DNA from: Sedimenticola hydrogenitrophicus
GTDB taxonomy: Bacteria; Pseudomonadota; Gammaproteobacteria; Chromatiales; Chromatiaceae
Assembly: GCF_029017505.1 (NCBI RefSeq)
Contig: NZ_JAQGEI010000016.1
Coordinates: forward strand, 40,455-104,454
DNA length: 64,000 nucleotides
Reading direction: 5' to 3'
Shown here: positions 39,507 through 49,110 of the stretch, in pieces
Layout: each line of letters opens with the position of its first letter
Position numbering within the stretch: position 1 is the first letter of the stretch
The notes under the pieces: generated by a model
The model's input: only the letters and a program-made list of their open reading frames with translations
Told to the model about the DNA's origin: nothing
The model's database searches: none
Made by a program: the position numbers and the translations under genes

Positions 39507-41327
39507 ATGTCAGTTTTCAGAGCAGCACCAGGCAGCTTGGCCCTGTATAAGGTTCGTCCGGCCCGCGTCACCCAGGTCAGTGACAAGATCGATATCGATC
39601 TGGGGGCCGGTAAGGGCAAGCGGGTCCGACCCAAGGATATCCAGATTCTTCATCCCGGTCCGCTGAACCGGCTGGAAGACCTGGTGGAACTGAACGGCGA
39701 ACTGGCGGAGGCCTGGGAGCTGCTGAGTGGTGAGGAGACCAACCTGGAGGAGCTCTCTTCCCTGATCTTTGGCGACTTCACCCCGGCCACCGCCTGGGCC
39801 ACCTGGCAACTGGTGGAGGAGGGACTCTATTTCGAAGGGAGCCCGGAACAGATCCGCGTGCGCAGCGCGGCCCAGGTGACGGCCGATCAACAGGCCCGCG
39901 AGGCCAAGGCGGCCGCGGAGCAGGCGTGGACGGATTTTCTCGCCCGTCTGGAGCGGCGGGTGATAGAACCGCGGGACCGGGAACGACTGGTGGAGGTGGA
40001 GAGGCTGGCCCTGGGGGCGAGCGAAAACAGCCGCATCCTGCAGCTGCTGGGCCACCAGGAGACGCCGGTGAATGCCCACCGCATGCTGGTGGGTGTGGGC
40101 TATTGGCGTGACGACCACAACCCGTTTCCGCTGCGCCAGCAGCTGCCCTGCGAGGATCCGCGGCTGGAGCTGCCCGCATTGCCGGAAGAGACGCGGGTGG
40201 ATCTGACCGCGCTGCCCGCGTTTGCCATCGACGACGAGGGGAGCGAAGACCCGGACGATGCGATCTCCCTGGAGGGCGATCGCCTGTGGGTGCATGTGGC
40301 GGATGTGGCCGCGTTGGTAACTGCGGATTCGGCCATCGACCGGGAGGCGCGCAGCCGGGCGGCCAATCTCTATCTGCCGGAAAAGATCGTGCATATGCTG
40401 CCGCCCGAGATCACCCGCCGGCTGGCGCTCGGCCTGCAGCCGGTCTCACCGGCATTGTCGATCGGCATGCGCCTGGACGCGACGGCGCGGATCACCGATG
40501 TGAAGCTCTGCAAGAGTCTGGTCAAGGTGACGCGCCACACCTATGACGAGGTAAACCAGCGCATGGACAGTGCGCCGTTTGCCGCCATCAAGGCCCTCAC
40601 CGACCGTTTCCGGGCGCGCCGCCTGGCCGACGGCGCGGCCACCATCGACCTGCCGGAAGCCAGTGTGCGGGTGCGTGATGGCGAAGTGGTCATCCGCCCC
40701 ATGCAGCGCCTTCACAGCCGCGAGATGGTGACGGAGGCAATGGTGATGGCCGGCGAGGCGATTGCCGGTTACGCGCTGGCACAGGAGATCGCCGTGCCGT
40801 TTGCCATTCAGCCCGCCCCGGACCAGGCGGAAACCCCGATTGGACTGGCTGCCATGTACGCCTATCGCCGCAAGATGAAGCCGTCCCGGTCCCGTACCCA
40901 GGAGGGGCCCCATTCAGGTCTTGGCCTGACCTGCTACACCCGCACCACCAGTCCGCTGCGACGCTACCTGGACCTGGTGGTCCATCAGCAGTTGCGCGCC
41001 CATCTGGATGGCCGGGTGCCGCTGTCACTGCAGCAGATCGGTGAGCGTATTGCGGCGGTTGAACCGCTGAATGGGGCCATTCGCCGGGCCGAGCGCCTCT
41101 CCAACACCCATTGGAAACTGGTCCATCTGAAGCGCAATCCGGCCTGGCAGGGTGAGGCGGTGGTGGTCGAGGTGGCGGACAACAAGGCCACCCTGCTGAT
41201 TCCCGAGCTTGCCATGGAGACCAAACTCCGGCTGCGCCAGGAGCTTGCCCTCGATGCACGCCTGCGCATCGCGGTGCGCGAGGTGGATGTGGAGGATCAG
41301 ACGGTCTGGTTCCGGCCGTTGGGTTAG
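39507..41327 (+). CDS. RNB-domain exoribonuclease (RNase II superfamily)
   Basis: 606-aa 3'-5' exoribonuclease. The RNB catalytic domain (about 230-520) contains the acidic metal-binding segment DDEGSEDPDDAISLEGDRLWV, HMLPPEI and the C-terminal YTRTTSPLRRYLDLVVHQQL motif. The N-terminus is not the two-cold-shock arrangement of RNase II or RNase R. It begins with a short basic beta-rich domain (about 1-50) and a helical region, as in the plastid/Deinococcus RNase II-like group, and ends with a short S1/OB-like tail. It is divergent from ygfZ. The exact substrate (mRNA decay or rRNA/tRNA processing) is not deducible. Confidence 0.9.
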   Translation: MSVFRAAPGSLALYKVRPARVTQVSDKIDIDLGAGKGKRVRPKDIQILHPGPLNRLEDLVELNGELAEAWELLSGEETNLEELSSLIFGDFTPATAWATWQLVEEGLYFEGSPEQIRVRSAAQVTADQQAREAKAAAEQAWTDFLARLERRVIEPRDRERLVEVERLALGASENSRILQLLGHQETPVNAHRMLVGVGYWRDDHNPFPLRQQLPCEDPRLELPALPEETRVDLTALPAFAIDDEGSEDPDDAISLEGDRLWVHVADVAALVTADSAIDREARSRAANLYLPEKIVHMLPPEITRRLALGLQPVSPALSIGMRLDATARITDVKLCKSLVKVTRHTYDEVNQRMDSAPFAAIKALTDRFRARRLADGAATIDLPEASVRVRDGEVVIRPMQRLHSREMVTEAMVMAGEAIAGYALAQEIAVPFAIQPAPDQAETPIGLAAMYAYRRKMKPSRSRTQEGPHSGLGLTCYTRTTSPLRRYLDLVVHQQLRAHLDGRVPLSLQQIGERIAAVEPLNGAIRRAERLSNTHWKLVHLKRNPAWQGEAVVVEVADNKATLLIPELAMETKLRLRQELALDARLRIAVREVDVEDQTVWFRPLG

Positions 41328-41501
41328 CCACCAAAACGCCATCAACAGCCGGCATCCGACGATCCGATCTGAAGCGGCAGTCCCACACATCTCGCATTTT
41401 AAAGCGCCACTTCTTATACTGCGTCGCCGGGAGAATAATTTGGCTTAGCGCGCGGCGCATATCTTCAGTTATATTGCCTGTTCGGAGCCCGGATAATCAC
41501 C

Positions 41502-41696
41502 ATGGCCAATTACAATCAATCCTGCGCGGTGTGCCGCTTTCTGCGCAGTCTCGCCTTCAGCGCCATCGGCGGTGGCATTGCCGGCTATACGGCGCTGGGG
41601 TTTGGGCTGAGCCAGGACTATGCCATCGTTGCCGCCTTCTTCGGGGCACTGGGGCTGGTGGTGCTCACCAGCCGTAAATCCAAGAACTCCCGCTGA
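41502..41696 (+). CDS. Small two-TM membrane protein, unknown function
   Basis: 64 aa starting MANYNQSCAVCRFLRSLAFS. It has a Cys-x2-Cys pair near the N-terminus (C8, C11), two predicted TM helices with a GGGIAG glycine motif (about 15-35 and 39-56) and a basic tail RKSKNSR, suggesting both ends in the cytoplasm. There is no strong ribosome-binding site. It is convergent with ybaK. I do not recognise a family. Codon use and the clean TM pattern make it more likely real than chance. Confidence 0.6.
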   Translation: MANYNQSCAVCRFLRSLAFSAIGGGIAGYTALGFGLSQDYAIVAAFFGALGLVVLTSRKSKNSR

Positions 41697-41719
41697 TCGG
41701 AAACCTATCGCCACCTTGG

Positions 41720-42202
41720 TTACTGGGCGGCGGAGACCAGGGTGGGATTGAGCACCCGTTGTAGATCGTCCGCAGCCAGGCAGATCAGATAGCCCCGCCT
41801 GCCGCCGTTGATGTAGATCCGTTGCAGCGCCAGGATGCTCTCCTCGCAGTAGACCGGCATGCGCTTGCGGGTGCCGAACGGGGAGGTGCCCCCCACCTGA
41901 TAACCGGAGTGGCGATCCGCCACCGCGGGCTTGCAGGGTGTGATCGACTTGACCCCGATATGGCGGGCCAGGGCTTTGGTCGACACCTCGCGGTCCCCGT
42001 GCATCAGCACGATCAGGGGATTGCCGTTTTCATCTTCCATGATCAGGGTCTTGATCACCTGGTGCTCATCGACCCCCAGCTCAAGAGCAGAGACTCGGGT
42101 ACCGCCCCCCGCCGTATAGCGGTAGGGGTGGTCCGAGAAGTCGACCTGGTGTTGGCGCAGCTGGCGGATGGCGGCGGTGGCCGGAGTCTTGTGCTTGGTC
42201 AC
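41720..42202 (-). CDS. ybaK: Cys-tRNA(Pro)/Cys-tRNA(Cys) deacylase YbaK
   Basis: Trans-editing factor (160 aa) that hydrolyses mischarged tRNA-Pro. It has the YbaK/ProRS-INS fold with the catalytic lysine region KTLIMEDENGNPLIVLMHGDREVSTK and GYQVGGTSPFGTRKRMPVY, typical of the bacterial YbaK/EbsC branch. It is divergent from hrpB with about 110 bp between starts. Confidence 0.93.
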   Translation of the reverse strand: MTKHKTPATAAIRQLRQHQVDFSDHPYRYTAGGGTRVSALELGVDEHQVIKTLIMEDENGNPLIVLMHGDREVSTKALARHIGVKSITPCKPAVADRHSGYQVGGTSPFGTRKRMPVYCEESILALQRIYINGGRRGYLICLAADDLQRVLNPTLVSAAQ

Positions 42203-42314
42203 GGTGGATACACACTGTCGTTCGTCTGTGGATTGGGGCTATGATAGTGCAACACCGGTCCTGCCGGAATACCGCTATCGCGCTCAACAGACCCCTGGAA
42301 TCACCGTCCTTCCG

Positions 42315-44834
42315 ATGTCGCAACTCCCGGTTACCCAACTGCTGCCTGAACTCTGCCGGACCCTGGCGGAATCCGGACGTGCGGTGGTGGCCGCACCGCC
42401 GGGTTCGGGTAAGACGACACTGATCCCACTGGAGCTGGTCCGCCAGCCCTGGCTGTCCGGTCAAAAGATCCTCATGCTCGAGCCGCGGCGTCTGGCCACC
42501 CGTGCCGCGGCACGCCGCATGGCGCAGCTGCTTGGCGAACCGGTGGGCCAGCAGGTCGGCTATCAGGTCCGGTTCGAGCGTGAGATCTCCACCAACACCC
42601 GTATCGAGGTGGTTACCGAGGGGATACTGACCCGCCGCCTGCAGCAGGATCCGGAACTCCGGGGGGTCGGGCTGATCATCTTCGACGAATTCCATGAGCG
42701 CAGTCTGCATGCCGATCTGGCGCTGGCGCTCACGCTGGATGTGATGAATAACCTGCGCGATGACCTGCGCCTGCTGGTGATGTCCGCCACCCTGGATACC
42801 GGGGCGGTGGCCGGTCTGCTCGGCGGCGCGCCGGTGATTGTCGGCGAGGGGCGCAGCCATCCGGTGGAGCTGCGCTATCTGGAGCGTCCGGCAATGGCCG
42901 ATATCAGTGAATCCCTGGCCCGGGGCGTGCTGCGGGCGGTGACGGAAACGGCGGGGGATATCCTGGCCTTTCTGCCGGGCAGCGGGGAGATTCGGCGCGC
43001 CGCCTCCCTCCTCAAGGAACGCCTGCCACCCGGGGTCACCCCGTTTCCGCTCTATGGTGATCTGAGCCGGGCAGATCAGGACGCCGCCCTGACCCCGCTG
43101 GCGGAGGGTCGGCGGGTGGTGCTGGCCACCTCCATCGCCGAGACCAGCCTGACCATTGAAGGCATCGGCGCCGTGGTGGACGCCGGCTGGGCAAGACGCC
43201 CCCGGTTTGATCCCAACAGCGGCCTCTCCCGTCTGCAGACGGTGCGTGTCTCGGCCGCCTCGGCCGAGCAGCGGGCCGGACGCGCGGGGCGGCTGGGGCC
43301 GGGAGTCTGTTACCGGCTGTGGACAGTGGCCGAACAGGCCCGCCTGATACCCCATCAACCGCCCGAACTGCTGGAGGCCGATCTGGCACCACTGGTACTG
43401 GAGCTGGCGCTCTGGGGGGTGACGTCGGCGGACCGGCTGGTGTGGCTGGACGGCCCACCGGCCGGGGCCTATGCGCAGGCCCGGGAGCTGCTGCAGCGGC
43501 TGGATGCCCTGGACGCGCAGGGCCGGATCACCGCGCTCGGTCGTCGCATGGTGGGGCTTGCCCTGCACCCGCGGTTGGCCCATCTGCTGTTGAATGCGGG
43601 AGGACAGGTGGATCTGGCGTTGGATCTCGCCGCATTGCTGAACGAGCGGGATATCCTCAGGCGGCGGCCCGGAGTTATCCATTCGATCGATATTGAAGAG
43701 CGTCTCCACCGGCTGGCCGCCTGGCGGCAGGGCCGGCGGGAGATTGCTGCGGAGGGGATGCTGGATCGGTCCGTGAGTCAGCAGGTGGAACGCTCCGTGA
43801 AGCAGTGGCGCCGCCTGCTGGGTTCCGATCCTGAACGGGGGCGTGGTGATCAACAGCTGAGTGTGGGCGGGCTGTTGTCGCTCGCCTTTCCGGAGCGCAT
43901 TGCCCAGCGCCGTCCCGGTTCGGATGGCCGCTATCTACTCGCTTCGGGGCGTGGGGTGGTGCTGCCGGAGGGCGACCCCCTGTCCGGGAGTGAATACCTG
44001 GTGGTGGCCGCGCTGGATGCCGGCCGGCGGGAGGGCCGGGCCTACCTGGCGGCGCCGATAACCCTGGATGAGATCCGGTCGATCCAGGCGCCGCAGATCG
44101 GCAGCGGCCGGCGGATGGCGTGGGAATCCGCCAGCCAGTCCGTAGTGGCCCGGAAGGAGGAGCGGCTTGGGAGCCTGATCCTGTCCCTGCGCCCCTTGAA
44201 CCGTATCGACCAGGACGAGAGCGGTCGGGCGATGCTCACCGGCATACGCCAGATGGGTCTGGGCGCACTGCCCTGGAACGAGGCGCTGCTGCAGTGGCGG
44301 CAACGGGTGATGTCACTGCGTTCATGGCTCGATGATCCGGCCTGGCCCGATCTCTCCGACGCGGCACTGCTGGATTGCCTGGAGGAGTGGCTCGCTCCCT
44401 GGTTGACCGGCATCAGCCGCAGAGAGCATCTGAAGCAGCTGGATCTGGATGCCATTCTCCACAGCCGGCTCTCCTGGGAACAGCAACAGCAACTGGAAAA
44501 ACTGGCGCCCGCCAGTCTGACGATGCCGAGCGGTGGTCGCCGGAGATTGCACTATCAGGCCGCTGAGCCGCCGGTGCTGGCGGTGAGGCTGCAGGAGCTG
44601 TTCGGGCTGCGGCAGACGCCGACGGTGTGTCGGGGAACGGTCAACGTCATGCTGCATCTGCTGTCGCCGGCGCAGCGGCCGATCCAGGTCACCCAGGATC
44701 TGGCCGGCTTCTGGGACCGAACCTATGCGGAAGTCCGAAAAGAGCTGAAGGGGCGCTATCCAAAGCACTACTGGCCGGATGATCCCGGTTCCGCGGTTCC
44801 CACCGCCCGGGTAAGGCCGGGCAACAAGCGATAA
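42315..44834 (+). CDS. hrpB: ATP-dependent helicase HrpB
   Basis: DEAH/RHA-family superfamily 2 helicase (839 aa). Walker A APPGSGKTT (27-35), the box II variant DEFHERSLHADL, SAT motif MSATLDTGAV, motif V ATSIAETSLTIEG and motif VI QRAGRAGRLGPGVCYRLW are in order. HA2 and the HrpB C-terminal domain follow, ending in KELKGRYPKHYWPDDP, a hallmark of HrpB. The ATG at 42315 gives MSQLPVTQLLPELC. HrpB function is poorly defined; some orthologues affect mRNA processing. Confidence 0.94.
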   Translation: MSQLPVTQLLPELCRTLAESGRAVVAAPPGSGKTTLIPLELVRQPWLSGQKILMLEPRRLATRAAARRMAQLLGEPVGQQVGYQVRFEREISTNTRIEVVTEGILTRRLQQDPELRGVGLIIFDEFHERSLHADLALALTLDVMNNLRDDLRLLVMSATLDTGAVAGLLGGAPVIVGEGRSHPVELRYLERPAMADISESLARGVLRAVTETAGDILAFLPGSGEIRRAASLLKERLPPGVTPFPLYGDLSRADQDAALTPLAEGRRVVLATSIAETSLTIEGIGAVVDAGWARRPRFDPNSGLSRLQTVRVSAASAEQRAGRAGRLGPGVCYRLWTVAEQARLIPHQPPELLEADLAPLVLELALWGVTSADRLVWLDGPPAGAYAQARELLQRLDALDAQGRITALGRRMVGLALHPRLAHLLLNAGGQVDLALDLAALLNERDILRRRPGVIHSIDIEERLHRLAAWRQGRREIAAEGMLDRSVSQQVERSVKQWRRLLGSDPERGRGDQQLSVGGLLSLAFPERIAQRRPGSDGRYLLASGRGVVLPEGDPLSGSEYLVVAALDAGRREGRAYLAAPITLDEIRSIQAPQIGSGRRMAWESASQSVVARKEERLGSLILSLRPLNRIDQDESGRAMLTGIRQMGLGALPWNEALLQWRQRVMSLRSWLDDPAWPDLSDAALLDCLEEWLAPWLTGISRREHLKQLDLDAILHSRLSWEQQQQLEKLAPASLTMPSGGRRRLHYQAAEPPVLAVRLQELFGLRQTPTVCRGTVNVMLHLLSPAQRPIQVTQDLAGFWDRTYAEVRKELKGRYPKHYWPDDPGSAVPTARVRPGNKR

Positions 44835-45514
44835 TGGCCGGCCATGGTCCGGTCTGTTTTCCCCTCACCTGTTCATTAAGGGCCGCGAAAAACTAAATTA
44901 TCCCATCTCGCTTCGCTCTCGGCCTGCTCACGGCGTTGTGCATAGGGTTACATAGGCCCGCTATGCACCCCTTTGCTCGCCTTGTGAGCAAACCGATAGC
45001 CGTGCAATCTTGGAATACTTTATATTTACCGTGACCCTAATCAGCTGTCCACGGCACCACCACTCTGGCAATGGTTTGCTGCAGACGTCCTTTTATCCGC
45101 GCAATGCCGTCTGAATACCTAGCGTATTACTCGGGAATGTTGCGCTGGACAGGGGAAAGGGATGGTTGCAGTGTGGGTGGGACCGAGACCGTCGGGATGG
45201 CAATTGCCTCCTGTCCGGGGGTTTGGTGATTAGTCTCCGTTTATTGGTGCAGACGGGGTGGATTAAACATAATTTATAACTGAGACAAGAGGCGTTGCTG
45301 AGCTGATTTTCAAATAATACGAAATACCTGTCGCTACGGTGTAGTGGATTAACTCTATGCTAAGGCATAGGAATTGCAGTTTGCACTGGGATTCTGTTGG
45401 TGCGGCGCAACTCGTCTGATGGATAACTGCCCTTCAGAGCAATGCCGGAGGAGGATGAGTTGGCGTCGCGAATATCCCCTGTTCAACTTTCCACATAATC
45501 TAAGAGAGGGAAAA
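44835..45514. other. Long intergenic region upstream of the rpfF-like gene
   Basis: 680 bp without a gene, the longest gap in the window. The first part (about 44876-45020) carries a repeat with the core TTACATAG-5 nt-CTATGC (44948-44966) shared with 4131-4149. The part from 45250 is clearly more AT-rich than the surroundings and contains a perfect hairpin CTATGC-TAAG-GCATAG (45355-45370), about 145 bp before the start codon. It is presumably the control region of the signal synthase. An upstream in-frame extension of rpfF to 45374 is rejected in favour of the AGAGAGGG-preceded ATG at 45515. Confidence 0.5.
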
Positions 45515-46423
45515 ATGAAACAGCACAAGATAGAGGTGGCTAATACCCGTGGATTGACACATGTTGATCTGGAATTTGATCCGGCCTACCACGCCGTGTG
45601 GGCCAGATTGCGCTATCCGGACCGTCCCTGCATCAGCAATGGGCTCATCCGGGATCTGCAGCAGGTGCAGACCCTGATCTCATCCATCGCCAGGAAAGGT
45701 CATGAGTCCGGTGATCCGCACAGACTGCGTTATCAAATACTCAGTTCGAGTCTCCCGGGCGTGTTCTGTCTGGGCGGAGACCTGGAGATGTTCATCCGCC
45801 TGATTCGGCTCGGTGACCAAGACGGACTTGCGGATTATGCCAGGGATTGTATCGATATTCTCCACGCCTCGTTCAGCGGATATGGGTTGCCGTTTACCAC
45901 CATTGCACTGGTCCAGGGAGAGACCCTCGGCGGCGGGTTCGAGGCCGCGCTCGCCGCCAATGTTTTGATTGCCGAAAAGAGCGCCAAATTCGGTTTTCCG
46001 GAAACCGTTTTCGGTATGTTTCCGGGAATGGGGGCGTTCAGCTTCCTGGCGCGCCGCATTGCACCGGCCATAGCCAAGCGCATCATTGCCAGTGGCAAGG
46101 TCTACACGGCGGATGAGCTGTTCGAACTGGGGGTGGTGGATCAGGTGGTGAATGATGGTAAAGGGGTTGCGGCCGTCCACGAATTCATTCGCCATCAGCA
46201 GGTGCGCAGTACCGGTTTCGAAGGATTGGAACGGGTAGTGGAACAGTTCAACCCGCTCTCCTACAAGGAACTGCTGGAGGTGGTCAATATCTGGGTGGAG
46301 ACCGCGCTGCAGCTGTCGGAAAAAAATCTGCGGTTAATGGAATATCTGGTGCATGCTCAGAATAAACGCTGGACCCCGGAGGCAAAAACTGCGGCCAGGT
46401 TGAAACAGGCCAATACGGGATGA
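45515..46423 (+). CDS. rpfF: DSF-family signal synthase (RpfF-like crotonase)
   Basis: 302-aa crotonase. RpfF enzymes dehydrate 3-hydroxyacyl-ACP to the cis-2 acyl-ACP and release it as a free diffusible fatty-acid signal. The two RpfF catalytic glutamates are present as E143 (GGGFEAALAAN) and E163 (FPETVFGMFPGMGAFSF), two residues from the positions E141/E161 of Xanthomonas RpfF, and the surrounding FPGMGA signature separates it from ordinary enoyl-CoA hydratases. AGAGAGGG (from 45503) precedes the ATG. It converges on the rpfC-like kinase gene with 21 bp between stop codons, as in Xanthomonas. I infer signal synthesis from these motifs and context; the product chain is unknown. Confidence 0.9.
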   Translation: MKQHKIEVANTRGLTHVDLEFDPAYHAVWARLRYPDRPCISNGLIRDLQQVQTLISSIARKGHESGDPHRLRYQILSSSLPGVFCLGGDLEMFIRLIRLGDQDGLADYARDCIDILHASFSGYGLPFTTIALVQGETLGGGFEAALAANVLIAEKSAKFGFPETVFGMFPGMGAFSFLARRIAPAIAKRIIASGKVYTADELFELGVVDQVVNDGKGVAAVHEFIRHQQVRSTGFEGLERVVEQFNPLSYKELLEVVNIWVETALQLSEKNLRLMEYLVHAQNKRWTPEAKTAARLKQANTG

Positions 46424-46444
46424 TCGGCAATAACGGGTTACGAC

Positions 46445-49030
46445 TCAGGGCGCGGTAAAGGGGGTTCGTGGATTCTCAAGCAATCTTGAGAGTTCGCTGA
46501 TCCCCTGGTTGAAGGCCGTGCGCAGGTTGGCAATCTGATCCAGCCCCTGTTCGGTAAGGCGATCCTGTGGCAGTTGCTCCGCACTCAGGGCCTGGGCCTG
46601 CAGGCGGCTGAGGCCGAGATTGGCCGCGGAACCTTTCAGGGCATGTGCGTACAGGCTGAACTGTGCCGGATTGTTGGCCGCTACCGCCCGCGACATCTCG
46701 TCAAGCAGTTGTTCGCCGTCCTGCTTCAGCTTGTTCAGCAGCCGTTCCAGGAACGCCTGGTCCGGCGCCAGCAGGTACAGCTCATTGATGGTGCCCAGAT
46801 CAAGAATGGGATCATCATCCGCTGCATCGGTTGACTCATCCGCCGCCGGCGAGGGGGGTGGTGGCGGCTGGTCCGCAACCGCCAACCGGATCACCTGATT
46901 GAGGCGTTGCGCCGAGACCGGCTTGGTGAGAAACCATTTGATCCCGGCGTCCTCACACTGTTTGCGGCTCTCGATGGTGGCATTCGCGGTGAGTATAATG
47001 AACGGAATCGAGTTCTCCGGATGGGCAAAACGGAATATTTTGAATGCATCCAGTCCGCCCAGGTTGGGCATCTGCATATCCACGATGGCCAGGTCATAGC
47101 GGCGGGTTTCCAGCGCATCCAGTAACTCCTGTCCATCTTCCACTTGCTGGTAGTGGTGGCCCGCCTGATCGAGCATGCGCCCGAGCACCAGCCGATTGAT
47201 GGGATTATCCTCGGCGAACAGTATTTCCAGTTTATGCGCGGGACCGGGATGCGGCGCCATGGCGGAATCCATTGCGGCGGAATCCGCGGAGAGTATGCCG
47301 TTGGCGTCGTAGTCCGAGACCCGTGATGCATGCAGTATGTTGAACAGCGGCACTTTGTCCAGCGGCTCCTGCAGGATCTGGATCCGGTTTTTGATGGTCG
47401 GCCGGATCAGCTTCAGTTGTCGTTTGTTGCCGCCATGCAACAGCAGGATTGACGTATCCTGGCAACCCCGGTGACGCAACAGGTGATCGATATAATCAAC
47501 CGTGTTCTGATCATACGGGGTCTCCTCGAACAGCAGCAAATGGTAGGGGCGGGACGCTCCCACTGCCGCCTTCAGTCGTCTGGCCGCGTCGCGGATGTCG
47601 GGACTGTTGTCAAGCTGTACGCCCCAGCCGTGCAGACAATGCGTGGCATTGGTCTCGACCGATTCATCAAGGGTTGAAATGCGCAGTACCCGGCAGCTCT
47701 GCATCAACTGCATTTCGTCCGGGGTTACCACTTTTTCCTGGGCCTGGAATCCGAGTTCGAACCAGAACAGACTGCCGCTGCCGGGCTCGCTTTGCAGGCC
47801 GATTTCTCCCCCCATCAGTTCAACCAGCTGTTTCGCAATGGTGGTTCCCAGGCCTGTTCCACCGAAGCGGCGGGTGGTACTGCCGTCGGCCTGGGTGAAC
47901 TTTTCAAAGATTTTTTCCTGTATCTCTCCGGGGATGCCGATACCGGTGTCACTGACCTCGAAGCGGACGACCTGGGCCGCGTCTTCTGTTTCCCCGATCC
48001 TGGTGCAGCGCAGTTCCACATGACCGGAGTCGGTGAATTTGATGGCATTTCCGATCAGGTTGATCAGCACCTGGCGGAGATGCAGCGGATCACCGATGAG
48101 ACGGAACGGGATGGTCGGATCTATCTGGGAAAACAGTTGAACCTTTCTTTTGTTGACCTGCGGCGCAAGCATCTTCATGGTGCTGTTGATCAAGGCATGG
48201 AGATCGAACGGGGTGTGTTCAATTTCCAGTTTTCCGGCTTCGATCTTGGATATATCCAGGATGTCCTCAATCAGGCGCAGCAGGGTATGGCCGGAGGTGT
48301 GGATGGTGTCGACATACTCCCGTTCCAGCGGATTCAGATGACATCCCCTGAGCAGTTCGCCGGTACCGATGATGCCATTCAACGGTGTTCTGATCTCATG
48401 GCTCATGCGCGCCAGGAACTCGCTCTTTGCCTGATTGGCCGCCTCCGCATGGCGACGCTCCTGATGAATGCGTTTGGTCAGCTTGGCCGCATAGCCGGGC
48501 AGTACGATGAGCGAGACGAGCAGTCCGATGCCCAGTGGAAGATTCTCCTGCCAATAGGGCGTGAATGCGATGACGCTGCTGAAGCCGATAACCGACAGCA
48601 CACCGGAGAGATAGAGATATTTTTCACCGTAGCGGAAGCCGTTGCCGAAAGTGACCCAGAGGTAGACGGCATACCAGGGGGCTCCCAGTTCACCGGTGAT
48701 GGCCAGTCCGAAACTGAAGGCCGAGACATCGGCTACGATGCCAATCACCCGGCGCAGCGGGGACTTGTCCGGCCAGCTCAGGATGGACAAAAACAGGGTG
48801 GTGGAGAGGATGATAAAGAGCGAAATGAAAACAAGTACAAAATGCCATTCCCGCAGCGCCGCGGGGGAGGAGGGTCCCGAGGCCAGGATATAGACAAACA
48901 GGGCGACCTGAATCAAGATGCGCACTGCCGCCTGTTCATGCTCGCTATCCGGCCGGTTGTTCAGTCTATGGGTAAGCCGATGAAATCCTGTCTCTAGCGC
49001 GGCAAAAAAAGAAGTGGGATTGCTATTCAT
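46445..49030 (-). CDS. rpfC: RpfC-like hybrid sensor histidine kinase
   Basis: 861-aa membrane sensor that in known systems binds DSF and signals to RpfG. Five predicted TM helices (about 36-180) include the RpfC-type segment FGNGFRYGEKYLY. Then HisKA with H211 (MSHEIRTPLNGI), HATPase with N-box NLIGNAIKFTD, DTGIGI and GTGLG (about 315-428), a degenerate receiver-like stretch (about 443-575), a true receiver with D651 and K703, and an HPt domain with H796 (HALKGSAANLG). The start MNSNPTSFF at 49030 is chosen by similarity to RpfC N-termini; a longer frame to 49105 would overlap the acp promoter region. It is divergent from acp by 80 bp. Confidence 0.92.
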   Translation of the reverse strand: MNSNPTSFFAALETGFHRLTHRLNNRPDSEHEQAAVRILIQVALFVYILASGPSSPAALREWHFVLVFISLFIILSTTLFLSILSWPDKSPLRRVIGIVADVSAFSFGLAITGELGAPWYAVYLWVTFGNGFRYGEKYLYLSGVLSVIGFSSVIAFTPYWQENLPLGIGLLVSLIVLPGYAAKLTKRIHQERRHAEAANQAKSEFLARMSHEIRTPLNGIIGTGELLRGCHLNPLEREYVDTIHTSGHTLLRLIEDILDISKIEAGKLEIEHTPFDLHALINSTMKMLAPQVNKRKVQLFSQIDPTIPFRLIGDPLHLRQVLINLIGNAIKFTDSGHVELRCTRIGETEDAAQVVRFEVSDTGIGIPGEIQEKIFEKFTQADGSTTRRFGGTGLGTTIAKQLVELMGGEIGLQSEPGSGSLFWFELGFQAQEKVVTPDEMQLMQSCRVLRISTLDESVETNATHCLHGWGVQLDNSPDIRDAARRLKAAVGASRPYHLLLFEETPYDQNTVDYIDHLLRHRGCQDTSILLLHGGNKRQLKLIRPTIKNRIQILQEPLDKVPLFNILHASRVSDYDANGILSADSAAMDSAMAPHPGPAHKLEILFAEDNPINRLVLGRMLDQAGHHYQQVEDGQELLDALETRRYDLAIVDMQMPNLGGLDAFKIFRFAHPENSIPFIILTANATIESRKQCEDAGIKWFLTKPVSAQRLNQVIRLAVADQPPPPPSPAADESTDAADDDPILDLGTINELYLLAPDQAFLERLLNKLKQDGEQLLDEMSRAVAANNPAQFSLYAHALKGSAANLGLSRLQAQALSAEQLPQDRLTEQGLDQIANLRTAFNQGISELSRLLENPRTPFTAP

Positions 49031-49110
49031 AATTAGGTGATGATACAGTGCTTGTGGTGTCACCGACAGCAAATCCAGTCTATTTCGAAACATCAACGGA
49101 AGCATATATC

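Noticed and set aside
44876..45020. Terminator for hrpB
   Set aside because: The stems present belong to the TTACATAG/CTATGC repeat shared with 4131-4149 and lack a T-run.
45515..46423. Ordinary enoyl-CoA hydratase
   Set aside because: The catalytic glutamate positions and FPGMGAFSF signature are those of RpfF, and the neighbours are rpfC- and rpfG-like.
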